Of a DNA stretch of 64,000 nucleotides, positions 17,713 to 26,489 are shown one piece after another (within the stretch, counting starts at the first letter, position 1; each line of letters opens with the position of its first letter). The stretch comes from Pseudomonadota bacterium (GTDB lineage: Bacteria; Pseudomonadota; Gammaproteobacteria; Burkholderiales; Casimicrobiaceae). Location: NCBI GenBank assembly GCA_018241765.1, contig JAFEDD010000015.1, positions 109,620-173,619 of the forward strand. Direction: 5' to 3'. Below the pieces are notes generated by a model. That model was not told the origin of the DNA, made no database searches, and saw nothing but the letters and a program-made list of their open reading frames with translations. Both the position numbers and the translations under genes were made by a program.

Positions 17713-18990
17713 ATGGGAAAGACGTTCGCTCGACGTTTCGCGGTTCTGGATCGGAAGCTGGCTGCACTGCCCGCGCCGGTGCGGCTCTATCTGCCCGGTC
17801 GCAAGGCGCTCGGAGCCGACGACACGGAGGCACGTGTCGAGCTTCGGGCGCACGATCTCGCGGCGCTTCGCCCGCTGTTGCGCGGTGACGTCGGTGACGT
17901 CGGTTGCGCCTGGGTCGAGGGGCATCTCGACATCGACGGCGCCATGCGCGATGTCATGCGCGCTGCGGCCGCACTGGTGCACGCGAGAGGCGCCACCGAG
18001 GAGCCGACGGCGTCCGTGTCACCGTGGCGACGCGCATGGTCGCTTTGGCAATCGCATCGACACCATACGCGCGTTCGCGACGCACGGCAGATCGAATTTC
18101 ATTACGACCTGTCGGACGATTTCTACGCGCTGTGGCTCGACCCGCGACGCGTGTACTCCTGCGCCTACTTCCGCGACCCGGGGATGACGCTTGCCGCCGC
18201 GCAGGAAGCGAAGCTCGATCACGTCTGTCGCAAGCTTGCCCTCGCGCCGGGGGAGCGCTTCCTCGATATCGGGGCCGGCTGGGGCGCGTTGCTGCTGTGG
18301 GCGGCCGAGCACTACGGCGTCGATGCGACCGGCATCACGCTGTCGCAGCATCAACATGAACACGTCAGCGCGCTGATCGCGGCGCGCGGACTCGGTGCGC
18401 GGGTGCGCATGCTGCTTTGCGATTACCGGGCGCTGTCGGCGCCGCCGTTCGACAAGATCGCCTCGGTGGGCATGGTCGAGCACGTCGGTCGTGCGCGCCT
18501 CACGGAGTACTTCGACACCATGCGGCGCCTGCTCAAGCCGGGCGGCCTTGCGCTCAACCACGGCATCACCGCGGGTGGACTTGGCAATGACCAGCTTGGC
18601 GCGGGCATGGGCGAGTTCATCGAGCGCTACATCTTTCCCGGCGGCGAGCTTCACCATGTGTCGACGATGCTGGGCGCGCTGTCGGACGCCGGCCTCGAAG
18701 CGCTCGATGTGGAGAATCTGCGACCGCACTATGCCCGCACGTTGGCGGCGTGGTCAGACGCGTTGGAGGCGCAGCTCGACGCTGCGCGCGCGCTGGTGGG
18801 CGAACGCACGTTGCGCGCCTACCGCCTCTATCTGGCGGGGTGCGCCATGTGTTTCGAGCAACGCTGGATTTCGCTCTATCAGATCCTCGCGGCGCATCCC
18901 GATGGTCGTGTCGAGGATGCGCCACGGCGCGCGCTGCGCGGGGCGCAGTCGGACTATCCGTTCAATCGCGATTACATGGTCGCGCGCTGA
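17713..18990 (+). CDS. cfa: Cyclopropane-fatty-acyl-phospholipid synthase
   Basis: A 425-residue SAM-dependent enzyme that turns unsaturated membrane acyl chains into cyclopropane chains, usually in stationary phase or acid stress. The N-terminal lipid-binding part includes VEGHLDIDGAMRDV. HYDLSDDFYALWLD and YSCAYFRDPGMTLAAAQ are CFA signatures, and the SAM site is FLDIGAGWGALLLWAAE from about residue 181. GMVEHVGRARLTEYF carries the conserved catalytic glutamate and histidine. A GGGGGG precedes the start. It is a stand-alone gene, converging with the LysR gene 13 bp away. Confidence 0.94.
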   Translation: MGKTFARRFAVLDRKLAALPAPVRLYLPGRKALGADDTEARVELRAHDLAALRPLLRGDVGDVGCAWVEGHLDIDGAMRDVMRAAAALVHARGATEEPTASVSPWRRAWSLWQSHRHHTRVRDARQIEFHYDLSDDFYALWLDPRRVYSCAYFRDPGMTLAAAQEAKLDHVCRKLALAPGERFLDIGAGWGALLLWAAEHYGVDATGITLSQHQHEHVSALIAARGLGARVRMLLCDYRALSAPPFDKIASVGMVEHVGRARLTEYFDTMRRLLKPGGLALNHGITAGGLGNDQLGAGMGEFIERYIFPGGELHHVSTMLGALSDAGLEALDVENLRPHYARTLAAWSDALEAQLDAARALVGERTLRAYRLYLAGCAMCFEQRWISLYQILAAHPDGRVEDAPRRALRGAQSDYPFNRDYMVAR

Positions 18991-19003
18991 GACGCCGCCA
19001 CGC

Positions 19004-19912
19004 TCAGCTCGCGGCCACCAGTGCAATCTGCTCACGCAGCCAGCGAGCGGCAGGCGCGGCGTGCGTGCGCTCGTGCCACAGTTGATAGAAGCGAAGCGGC
19101 GGAAAGTCGAGCGGCGCCGGAAGCACGCGAATGGGCAGAAACCGCGCATAGTAGGCCGCGAAACGGCGACCGGTGGTGAACACGAGATCGGTGCCGATCA
19201 GCCCGTACGGCGCGACATGAAAGTACGGCAGGGACACGCGGATATCGCGCTTCACGCCGAGCCGATGCAGATGCTCATCGATCGCGCCGCGCACACCTCC
19301 CGCATAGCGCACCGGCGCGAGATGCTGCGCGGCGAGGTACTCCTCGGCACTGATCGCCATTTTCCTGGCCAGACGGTGCTGTTGCCCGACCATGCACACC
19401 ACCTCATCCTCGAACAACGGCGTGGTGCGCAGGTATTCCGGCGGATGCGGCCAGTTGCCGATCACCACGTCGAGTTCACCTTCCTCGAGCAGACGTTCGA
19501 AATCGACATCGAGCGACAGCGGGCGCACGTTCAGTCGGGCGTGGGGTGCGTCGCGACGGAAGCGCTCGATCAGATTGGACAGGAAGAAGGCGTCGAAGTA
19601 GTCGGGCGCACCCACGCCAAAGACGCGTTTCGTCGCGGCGGCGGCAAACGGCTCGGCCTGCACCAGAATGCTGTCGATGGCATCGAGGGCCGCCCGGGTC
19701 GGCGCGAGCAGCCGTTCGCCGCGCTCGGTCGGTGTCATGCCATTGCGCGTTCGCACCAAAAGTTCATCGCCGGTGATCTGTCGCAGCCGTTTCAGCGCGC
19801 TGCTGACGGCCGGTTGCGTGATGCCCAGGCGATCGCCGGCCCGCGACACGCTGCGCTCCTGCAGCACCAGATAAAGCACGCGCAACAAGTGGGTGTCGAG
19901 AGGTTCGGCCAT
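19004..19912 (-). CDS. LysR-family transcriptional regulator, divergent from xdhABC
   Basis: A 302-residue LysR regulator. The N-terminal helix-turn-helix is LYLVLQERSVSRAGDRLGIT followed by PAVSSALKRLR, and the rest is a two-lobed effector domain (from about residue 90). It is transcribed away from xanthine dehydrogenase with 125 bp between starts, the classic LysR arrangement, so control of xdhABC by a purine or related effector is likely. The ATG at 19912 (MAEPLDTHLL) is preferred to one three codons upstream. The effector itself cannot be read from sequence. Confidence 0.85.
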   Translation of the reverse strand: MAEPLDTHLLRVLYLVLQERSVSRAGDRLGITQPAVSSALKRLRQITGDELLVRTRNGMTPTERGERLLAPTRAALDAIDSILVQAEPFAAAATKRVFGVGAPDYFDAFFLSNLIERFRRDAPHARLNVRPLSLDVDFERLLEEGELDVVIGNWPHPPEYLRTTPLFEDEVVCMVGQQHRLARKMAISAEEYLAAQHLAPVRYAGGVRGAIDEHLHRLGVKRDIRVSLPYFHVAPYGLIGTDLVFTTGRRFAAYYARFLPIRVLPAPLDFPPLRFYQLWHERTHAAPAARWLREQIALVAAS

Positions 19913-19956
19913 GCCACGCACCGCCGCGCGACGGTGCGAGCGGCGTGATTCCAGAC

Positions 19957-20000
19957 ATAACTCGGAGCTTATCAGTGGTTCGGCCCGCGCAGACTATAGT
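19957..20000 (+). promoter_or_regulatory. Divergent LysR / xdhA control region
   Basis: An inverted repeat ATAA-N8-TTAT lies at 19957-19972 and a TATAGT -10-like box at 19995-20000, 37 bp before the xdhA start. No good -35 is present, as expected for an activator-dependent promoter. The dyad is a candidate LysR site, although its spacing is not the exact T-N11-A form. Confidence 0.4.
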
Positions 20001-20037
20001 GCTTCGCTGCCGCATCGGTTCAGGAGGACTCCCCGCG

Positions 20038-21561
20038 ATGGCGTCGAACAGCGCGTGCGTACGGTTTTTGCTCAACGGCGACGTGGTCGAGGTGGCGGCA
20101 CCCGACCCGCACCTCACGCTGCTGGAGTGGCTGCGTGAGGAACGCCGGCTGACCGGCAGCAAGGAAGGCTGCGCCGAAGGCGATTGCGGCGCCTGTACCG
20201 TGGTGCTCGGTGAGCGCTCGCGCGACGCTGGCGGACGCGATCGCGTCGCGCTGGCGCCGATCAACGCCTGCCTGCGGCTGCTGCCCACGCTCGACGGCAA
20301 GGCGGTGTTCACGGTGGAGGGGCTGCGCTCGGTGGGTGGCGCGCTGCACCCGACGCAGCAGGCGCTGGTCGACCGCCACGCCTCGCAGTGCGGGTTCTGC
20401 ACGCCCGGTTTCGTCATGGCGTTGTTCGCGTTGTTCAAGACGTCGCCGACCCCGAGCCGCGACGAGGCCTGCGTCGCGCTCGCTGGCAACCTTTGCCGCT
20501 GCACCGGCTACCGGCCGATTCTCGACGCCGCGCAGACGATGTACCAGTACGACGGCGCCGGCGCACGGAGCGAGCACGAGCGTTGGCTGTTCACGCCGGC
20601 GACGGCCGACGCGCCGCCGCTGCCGGGCGAATCGGAACTGGCGGCGCGGCTCGCAGCGCTCGCCCGCGACGATGCGCTCGCCTATGAGAGCGCAGACGCC
20701 GCGTTCATCGCGCCGCGCAGCGTCGCCGAGCTCGCCTCCGCCGTGCTCGCCACACCCGAGGCGTGGATTCTCGGCGGCGGCACCGATGTCGGGCTTTGGA
20801 TCACCAAGGCGTTGCAGCGCAGCCGCCGCATCATCTCCACCGGGGAAGTGGCTGCGTTGCGCGAGGTGAGCGACGATGGCGCAACGCTGTGCATCGGTGC
20901 GGCGGTGCCGCTCGAAGAGGCGTTCCGCGCGCTGAACCGGCATTACCCCGAGCTCGCCTCGGTATGGACGCGCTTCGCCTCGGTGCCGATCCGCAGCAGC
21001 GGCACGCTCGGCGGCAACGTCGCCAACGGCTCACCCATTGGCGACTCGATGCCGGCGCTGATCGCGCTCGGTGCGGCGGTCGTGTTGCGCCGGGGCGAGC
21101 ACACGCGCACCTTGCCGCTCGAGGCGCTCTACCTCGACTACCGCAAACAGGCGCGCGAACCCGGCGAATGGATCGAGGCGATCGTCGTGCCGATCAGGGC
21201 CGACGCGTCGACACGGCGGGTCGCCGCCTACAAGAACGCGCGTCGCAACGAGCAGGACATCTCCGCCGTGTTCCTCGCCATCGCCCTCGACCTGCACGCG
21301 GGTCGTATCGACGGTGCGCGCGTCGCCTGCGGCGGCATGGCGGGTGTGCCGAAGCGCGCGACGCACGTCGAACGCGCGTTGAACGGTGCCGACTGGAACG
21401 AAGCGACGATTCGTTCGGCCATGCGTGCCATGGCCGACGATTTCACGCCGCTCGACGATCTTCGTGCGAGTGCGGAGCACCGGCTTCGTGTCGCACGAAA
21501 CCTGCTGCTGCGCTTCTGGCACGAACAGGATGATCGCAACGTCGAAGCGAGGGTGTTCTGA
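20038..21561 (+). CDS. xdhA: Xanthine dehydrogenase small subunit (2Fe-2S and FAD)
   Basis: A 507-residue electron-transfer subunit of the molybdenum enzyme that oxidises hypoxanthine and xanthine to urate. The N-terminal plant-type 2Fe-2S domain has CAEGDCGACTVV. The second 2Fe-2S domain has ASQCGFCTPGF and NLCRCTGYRP, and the FAD domain has AWILGGGTDVGL and RSSGTLGGNVANGSPIGD. AGGAGG upstream supports the ATG at 20038. It overlaps xdhB by one base (TGATG). It begins a tightly packed xdhA-xdhB-xdhC operon opposite the LysR gene. Confidence 0.94.
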   Translation: MASNSACVRFLLNGDVVEVAAPDPHLTLLEWLREERRLTGSKEGCAEGDCGACTVVLGERSRDAGGRDRVALAPINACLRLLPTLDGKAVFTVEGLRSVGGALHPTQQALVDRHASQCGFCTPGFVMALFALFKTSPTPSRDEACVALAGNLCRCTGYRPILDAAQTMYQYDGAGARSEHERWLFTPATADAPPLPGESELAARLAALARDDALAYESADAAFIAPRSVAELASAVLATPEAWILGGGTDVGLWITKALQRSRRIISTGEVAALREVSDDGATLCIGAAVPLEEAFRALNRHYPELASVWTRFASVPIRSSGTLGGNVANGSPIGDSMPALIALGAAVVLRRGEHTRTLPLEALYLDYRKQAREPGEWIEAIVVPIRADASTRRVAAYKNARRNEQDISAVFLAIALDLHAGRIDGARVACGGMAGVPKRATHVERALNGADWNEATIRSAMRAMADDFTPLDDLRASAEHRLRVARNLLLRFWHEQDDRNVEARVF

Positions 21562-23909
21562 TGACGACGGCGCTCGCAAGCCAACATGCGACGGCGGGCC
21601 TTGGCAGCCTGAATCACGAATCGGCGCACCTGCACGTCACCGGCGCCGCGCTCTACACCGACGATGTCGCCGCGCCGCGCGGCGCGCTGTCGGCGGCGCT
21701 CGGCCATGCCCCGATCACGCACGGCGCGTTGCACGCGGTCGATCTCGCCGCGGTGCGCGCGGCACCGGGCGTCGTCGCCGTGCTGACGGCGGCGGACGTG
21801 CCGGCGGTCAACAACTTCGGCAGCGTGCGACTCGATGACCCGCTGCTCGCCGCCGAGCGCATCGACTATCACGGGCAACCGGTGTTCATGGTCGTTGCGC
21901 AAAGCCACACGGCGGCGCGGCGGGCGGCGCGACTCGCGCGCTGGCGCTGCGCGGCGCAGCCGCCGATCCTCTCCATCGATGCCGCGCTTGCCGCGAAGAG
22001 CTACGTGCTCGATCCGTTGGTCGCCGGCCAGGGCGACCCTGATCGTGCGCTGGCGCAGGCGCCCCACCGTCTGCGCGGCAGCACGCGGCACGGTGGACAG
22101 GATCACTTCTATCTCGAAGGGCAGGTCGCGCTCGCCACACCGCTGGAAGACGGACAGGCCTTCGTGCAATGCTCGACGCAGCATCCGACCGAGGTGCAGC
22201 ACATCGTTGCCCGCGCGCTGGGCATCCCTGATGCCTGCGTGCGTGTCGAATGCCGGCGCATGGGCGGGGGTTTCGGCGGCAAGGAATCGCAGCCGGCGCA
22301 GTTCGCCGCGCTCGCCGCCATCGCCGCCGCGAAGCTCGGCGTCGCCGTCAAACTGCGGCTCGATCGCGATGACGACATGATCATCACCGGCAAGCGCCAC
22401 CCGTTCCAGTTCGACTACGACGTCGGCTACGACGGGCATGGGCGCATCGTCGGCGCCGACCTGATGCTCGCCTCCGACTGCGGCTATTCGACCGATCTTT
22501 CGGCGGCGGTCAATGCGCGCGCCGTCTGCCACGTCGACAACGCGTACTTCCTCGAACACGTGCGCATCCGCAACTTCGCCTGCCGCACGCACAAGGCGTC
22601 GAACACCGCGTTCCGCGGCTTCGGGGGCCCGCAGGGCATCTACCTGATCGAGCACATCATGGACGAGATCGCGCACGCGCTCGGTCTCGATCCGCTCGAT
22701 GTTCGCCGCGCCAATTTCTATGGGGTCGGCGAGCGCGACGTCACGCCCTATGGCCAGCGCGTCGAGGACAACCTGCTGCCTGCGCTGGTGCCCGAACTCG
22801 AGCGGCGCAGCGACTATCGCGCGCGACGCGCAGCGCTGCGCGCGCAGAACGCGACGAGCCCGATCGTCAAGCGCGGCATCGCGCTGACGCCGGTGAAATT
22901 CGGCATCTCGTTCAACGCGACACATCTGAATCAGGCCGGCGCGTTGGTCAACATCTACGCCGATGGTTCCATCCTCGTCAACCACGGCGGCACCGAGATG
23001 GGCCAGGGGCTCTTCACGAAGGTGCAGCAGGTGGTCGCCGCCGAACTCGGCGTCCGCGTGAGTCGGGTGCGGGTCTGCGCCACCGACACCAGCAAGGTGC
23101 CCAACACCAGCGCCACGGCGGCGTCCAGCGGCAGTGACCTGAACGGCATGGCCGCACGCGACGCCTGCCTGCAACTGAAGGCGCGGCTGGCGGGGTTCGC
23201 CGCTGCGCAGTGGGCGGTGCCGACCGAACGCGTGCATCTCGTCGCCGATGGCATCGAGGCGGTGACGCACGATGGCGTGCGGCATCGCTGGAGCTTCGCC
23301 GAGCTCGCTCATGCGGCGTGGTTTCATCGCATTTCGTTGTCGGCGCAGGGGTTCTACCGCACGCCGAAGATCCACTGGAACGCGCAGACCTTCAAGGGGC
23401 ACCCGTTCTACTACTTCGCCTATGGTGCCGCCTGCGCGCAGGTGGCCATCGACACGCTGACCGGCGAGATGAAGGTCGAGCGCGTCGACATCCTGCACGA
23501 CGTCGGCAGTTCGCTCAATCCGGCGCTCGACCGCGGGCAGATCGAAGGTGCGTTCGTGCAGGGCATGGGTTGGCTCACCTCGGAGGCGCTGGTGTGGCTC
23601 GACGACGGGCGCCTCGCCACGCACGCACCGAGCACCTACAAGATTCCGACCGCGGCCGACGCGCCGTCGGTGTGGAACGTCGCGCTGGTCGAGAATTCGC
23701 CGAACCGCGAGGACACCATCTTTCACAGCAAGGCCGTCGGCGAGCCGCCGCTGATGCTCGCGTTCTCGGTGCTGCATGCGATCCGTGATGCCGTCAGCGC
23801 GGCGGCGGATTACCGCGTCGTCGCGCCGCTGGCGGCACCGGCGACGCCCGAGGCGATCCTCACCGCGGTCATCGCGGCGCGCGAGCAGGCCGGGTTCGGC
23901 GCGCCATGA
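21561..23909 (+). CDS. xdhB: Xanthine dehydrogenase molybdenum-binding large subunit
   Basis: A 782-residue catalytic subunit binding the sulfurated molybdopterin cofactor. Conserved segments are GGGFGGKESQPAQFA, TAFRGFGGPQG (TAF by translation of 22608-22616 as NTAFRGFG), HGGTEMGQGLFTKV, and KAVGEPPLMLAFSV near the C-terminus with the catalytic glutamate. The length is that expected for two-subunit bacterial XDH. It overlaps xdhA by one base and xdhC by four, so all three are coupled. Cofactor loading would need the XdhC protein encoded next. Confidence 0.95.
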   Translation: MTTALASQHATAGLGSLNHESAHLHVTGAALYTDDVAAPRGALSAALGHAPITHGALHAVDLAAVRAAPGVVAVLTAADVPAVNNFGSVRLDDPLLAAERIDYHGQPVFMVVAQSHTAARRAARLARWRCAAQPPILSIDAALAAKSYVLDPLVAGQGDPDRALAQAPHRLRGSTRHGGQDHFYLEGQVALATPLEDGQAFVQCSTQHPTEVQHIVARALGIPDACVRVECRRMGGGFGGKESQPAQFAALAAIAAAKLGVAVKLRLDRDDDMIITGKRHPFQFDYDVGYDGHGRIVGADLMLASDCGYSTDLSAAVNARAVCHVDNAYFLEHVRIRNFACRTHKASNTAFRGFGGPQGIYLIEHIMDEIAHALGLDPLDVRRANFYGVGERDVTPYGQRVEDNLLPALVPELERRSDYRARRAALRAQNATSPIVKRGIALTPVKFGISFNATHLNQAGALVNIYADGSILVNHGGTEMGQGLFTKVQQVVAAELGVRVSRVRVCATDTSKVPNTSATAASSGSDLNGMAARDACLQLKARLAGFAAAQWAVPTERVHLVADGIEAVTHDGVRHRWSFAELAHAAWFHRISLSAQGFYRTPKIHWNAQTFKGHPFYYFAYGAACAQVAIDTLTGEMKVERVDILHDVGSSLNPALDRGQIEGAFVQGMGWLTSEALVWLDDGRLATHAPSTYKIPTAADAPSVWNVALVENSPNREDTIFHSKAVGEPPLMLAFSVLHAIRDAVSAAADYRVVAPLAAPATPEAILTAVIAAREQAGFGAP

Positions 23910-24853
23910 TCGACGCTGCCGTCATTGCCGCATTGCGTGACGTGCTGACCCGTGGCGAGGCGGCGATGTGGGTGACCATCACCTCAGCGCAGGGCTCGAC
24001 ACCGCGCGAGGTCGGGGCCGCGATGTTGGTCACGGCGAAGCACACCCACGGCACGGTCGGCGGCGGGCAGCTCGAATGGCGGGCGATCGAGCTTGCGCGC
24101 GAGCGCCTTGCCATCGGCGAGCGGCGCGCCACGCGGCGGCATGTTCCGCTCGGGCCGGCGCTCGGGCAGTGCTGCGGCGGCGCGATCGAACTCGCGCTGG
24201 TGCCGATCGCGGCGGCGGGTGGCATCGATTGGCCACGGCTCATCGCGGTGGCCGAGCAGGGCGGGCAGTTTGCCGCCACCGTCGTGCTCGATGACGGCGG
24301 TTCGATCGAACTCGGCTTGAACGCTCGACCGTGGCAGATCGTCGTGTTCGGCGGCGGACACGTCGGCCGCGCGCTGATCGATGTGCTCGCGACGCTGCCC
24401 TGTCGCGTGCGCTGGATCGAATCGCGCGACGATGCCTTGCCGCAGCACCTCGCGCTGACGGTGACCGCGGTGGCCGGCGCCGACGCCGTGGCCCAGGCGC
24501 GGCGTCTGCCGGCGGGCGCCGATGCGCTGGTGCTCACGCACTCCCACGCGCTCGACTTCGACATCGTGTACGCGCTGCTGCGCGACGCCGATCCCGGTTT
24601 CCTCGGCATGATCGGATCGCGCACGAAAGCGGCTACATTTCGCAGACGGCTCGCCGCCCGCGGGCTGGCCGCGCCGACCATCGCGCGGCTGCATTGCCCG
24701 ATCGGCCGCGGCGAACGCGCCAAGGCGGCGGCAGGCGTGGACTGGGCGGCGGCCAAACACCCGGGGGTCATCGCAGTGAGCGTCGCGTCCGCACTGATTC
24801 AACGGCAACAACTTTTGGCCGAAAGGCGCATCCATGACGGGCTTGCGACGTGA
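23906..24853 (+). CDS. xdhC: XDH accessory protein (molybdenum cofactor insertion)
   Basis: A 315-residue XdhC protein, which binds molybdenum cofactor, promotes its sulfuration and inserts it into XdhB. The N-terminal domain has TSAQGSTPREVGAAM and GTVGGGQLEW; the C-terminal Rossmann domain has VVFGGGHVGRALIDVL, and GFLGMIGSRTKAATF follows. The ATG overlaps the xdhB stop by 4 bp. The last 15 or so residues (about QQLLAERRIHDGLAT) and the stop codon are encoded by the 118-bp family-A repeat at 24809-24925, so the element supplied a new protein tail. Confidence 0.92.
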   Translation: MIDAAVIAALRDVLTRGEAAMWVTITSAQGSTPREVGAAMLVTAKHTHGTVGGGQLEWRAIELARERLAIGERRATRRHVPLGPALGQCCGGAIELALVPIAAAGGIDWPRLIAVAEQGGQFAATVVLDDGGSIELGLNARPWQIVVFGGGHVGRALIDVLATLPCRVRWIESRDDALPQHLALTVTAVAGADAVAQARRLPAGADALVLTHSHALDFDIVYALLRDADPGFLGMIGSRTKAATFRRRLAARGLAAPTIARLHCPIGRGERAKAAAGVDWAAAKHPGVIAVSVASALIQRQQLLAERRIHDGLAT

Positions 24854-24925
24854 AATGCGCTAAACCCGACTTTTGGCGAAATTGGCCCGCAAGCCCGTTG
24901 TGGGTGCGGTATAGCGCAAAAAGTC
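24809..24925. repeat. Family-A palindromic repeat, copy 1
   Basis: A 117-bp element with outer ends CAACTTTT and AAAAAGTCG and long internal arms (CGCATCCATGACGGGCTTGC and GCAAGCCCGTTGTGGGTGCG). Two further copies lie at 31438-31555 and 62094-62211. It overlaps the 3' end of xdhC and separates it from the ABC transporter operon. Confidence 0.8.
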
Positions 24926-24968
24926 GTTACCATGCCGCGCTGCCATTTTTGGCCTCGCGGAGGTTGCG

Positions 24969-26489
24969 ATGACCGCGCCGCGCCTCGAAGTCCGCCACGT
25001 CACCAAGCGCTATCCGTCCGTGGTGGCCAACAGCGACGTGAGCCTCAGCGTCGCGCCCGGTGAGATCCACGCCGTGCTCGGCGAGAACGGCGCCGGCAAG
25101 TCGACGCTGATGAAGATCATCTACGGCGCCGTGAAGCCCGACCAGGGCGAAGTGCTGGTCGACGGCCAGCCCAGCCGCATTCGCAACCCGCAGGAAGCGC
25201 GTGCGCTGGGCATCAGCATGGTGTTCCAGCACTTCTCGCTGTTCGAGACGGTGACCGTGGCGGAGAACATCTGGCTCGGGCTCGACCGTTCGCACTCGCT
25301 CGAGAGCGTGCGCGAGCGCACCGCGCAAAAGGCGCGCGAGTACGGGCTCGACCTCGAGCCCGACCGGCCGGTGCATTCGCTCTCGGTCGGCGAGCGGCAG
25401 CGCGTCGAGATCGTGCGCGCACTCTTGACCGAACCGAAGCTTCTGATCCTCGACGAGCCGACCTCGGTGCTCACACCGCAGGCCGTGCACAAGCTCTTCG
25501 TCACGCTGCGGCAACTGGCCGCCACCGGTTGCAGCATCCTCTACATCAGCCACAAGCTCGACGAAATCCGCGAACTGTGCAGCCAGTGCACCGTCATGCG
25601 CGGCGGCAAGGTGACCGGCAGCGTCGATCCGCGCCGCGAAAGCAACGCCTCGCTGTCGCGGCTGATGATCGGCGCCGAGCCGCCGCAGCACGCACCGCAC
25701 ACCTCGAGCGCGGGCGAGGTGGCGCTTGCCGTGCGTTCGCTGTCACTGCCGACGCCCGACCCGTTCGGCGTCGCGCTGCACGACATCTCGTTCGAACTGC
25801 GCGTCGGCGAGATCGTCGGCATCGCCGGCGTCTCCGGCAACGGCCAGCAGGAACTGCTCGCCGTGCTCTCGGGCGAGCAGCCGCGCGCGCCGGCCGGCAG
25901 CGTGAGCCTGTTCGGGCGCGACATGAGCGGACGCGGCCCGCGCCTGCGGCGGCGCGAGGGGCTGCACTTCGTGCCCGAAGAGCGGCTCGGGCGCGGCGCC
26001 GTGCCGGGCATGACGCTGGCGTCGAACACCTTGCTGACCCGCGCCCGCCACATCGTCGGCAAGCCACCGCTGGGGTGGGTGGCGCCGCGCGCGACGGCGG
26101 CGCTGGCCGCCGACATCATCGCGCGCTTTCAGGTCAAGGCCGGCGGTCCGCAGGCCGAAGCGAAGAGCCTCTCCGGCGGCAATCTCCAGAAATTCATCGT
26201 CGGCCGCGAGATCGGCGCCGCGCCCAAAGTGCTGATCGTCGCGCAGCCGACGTGGGGCGTCGACGTCGGCGCGGCGGCGCAGATTCGCGGCGAACTGCTC
26301 GCGTTGCGCGACGCCGGATGCGCCATGCTCGTCGTCAGCGAGGAACTCGACGAGCTGTTCGAAATCTGCGACCGCCTGCACGTCATCGCCAAGGGCCGAC
26401 TGTCGCCCTCCATCGCCACGCGCGACGCCTCGGTGGAGCGGATCGGCGAATGGATGAGCGGGCTGTGGAGCGAGGCGGCGCCATGCTGA
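24969..26489 (+). CDS. ABC transporter ATPase for purine/nucleoside uptake (double NBD)
   Basis: A 506-residue protein with two nucleotide-binding domains, as in the BMP-family nucleoside and purine importers (NupO/YufO-like). NBD1 is canonical: Walker A GENGAGKST, signature LSVGERQRVEIV, Walker B LLILDEPTS and the switch His in YISHKLDEI. NBD2 is degenerate at Walker A (GVSGNGQQELL) but keeps LSGGNLQKFIVGREI and QPTWGVDVGAA, the usual pattern in this family. Its end overlaps the first permease by 7 bp. Position directly after xdhABC suggests it imports substrates for purine oxidation. Confidence 0.92.
   Translation: MTAPRLEVRHVTKRYPSVVANSDVSLSVAPGEIHAVLGENGAGKSTLMKIIYGAVKPDQGEVLVDGQPSRIRNPQEARALGISMVFQHFSLFETVTVAENIWLGLDRSHSLESVRERTAQKAREYGLDLEPDRPVHSLSVGERQRVEIVRALLTEPKLLILDEPTSVLTPQAVHKLFVTLRQLAATGCSILYISHKLDEIRELCSQCTVMRGGKVTGSVDPRRESNASLSRLMIGAEPPQHAPHTSSAGEVALAVRSLSLPTPDPFGVALHDISFELRVGEIVGIAGVSGNGQQELLAVLSGEQPRAPAGSVSLFGRDMSGRGPRLRRREGLHFVPEERLGRGAVPGMTLASNTLLTRARHIVGKPPLGWVAPRATAALAADIIARFQVKAGGPQAEAKSLSGGNLQKFIVGREIGAAPKVLIVAQPTWGVDVGAAAQIRGELLALRDAGCAMLVVSEELDELFEICDRLHVIAKGRLSPSIATRDASVERIGEWMSGLWSEAAPC

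Noticed and set aside
19957..19972. Canonical LysR T-N11-A box
   Set aside because: A dyad is present, but the spacing is not exact; kept only as a candidate control region.
21228..23777. Very long open frame opposite xdhB, and similar long frames opposite fadB, emrA, ccoI and others
   Set aside because: These Arg/His-rich frames mirror GC-rich genes with clear family motifs on the other strand; none shows motifs or ribosome sites of its own.
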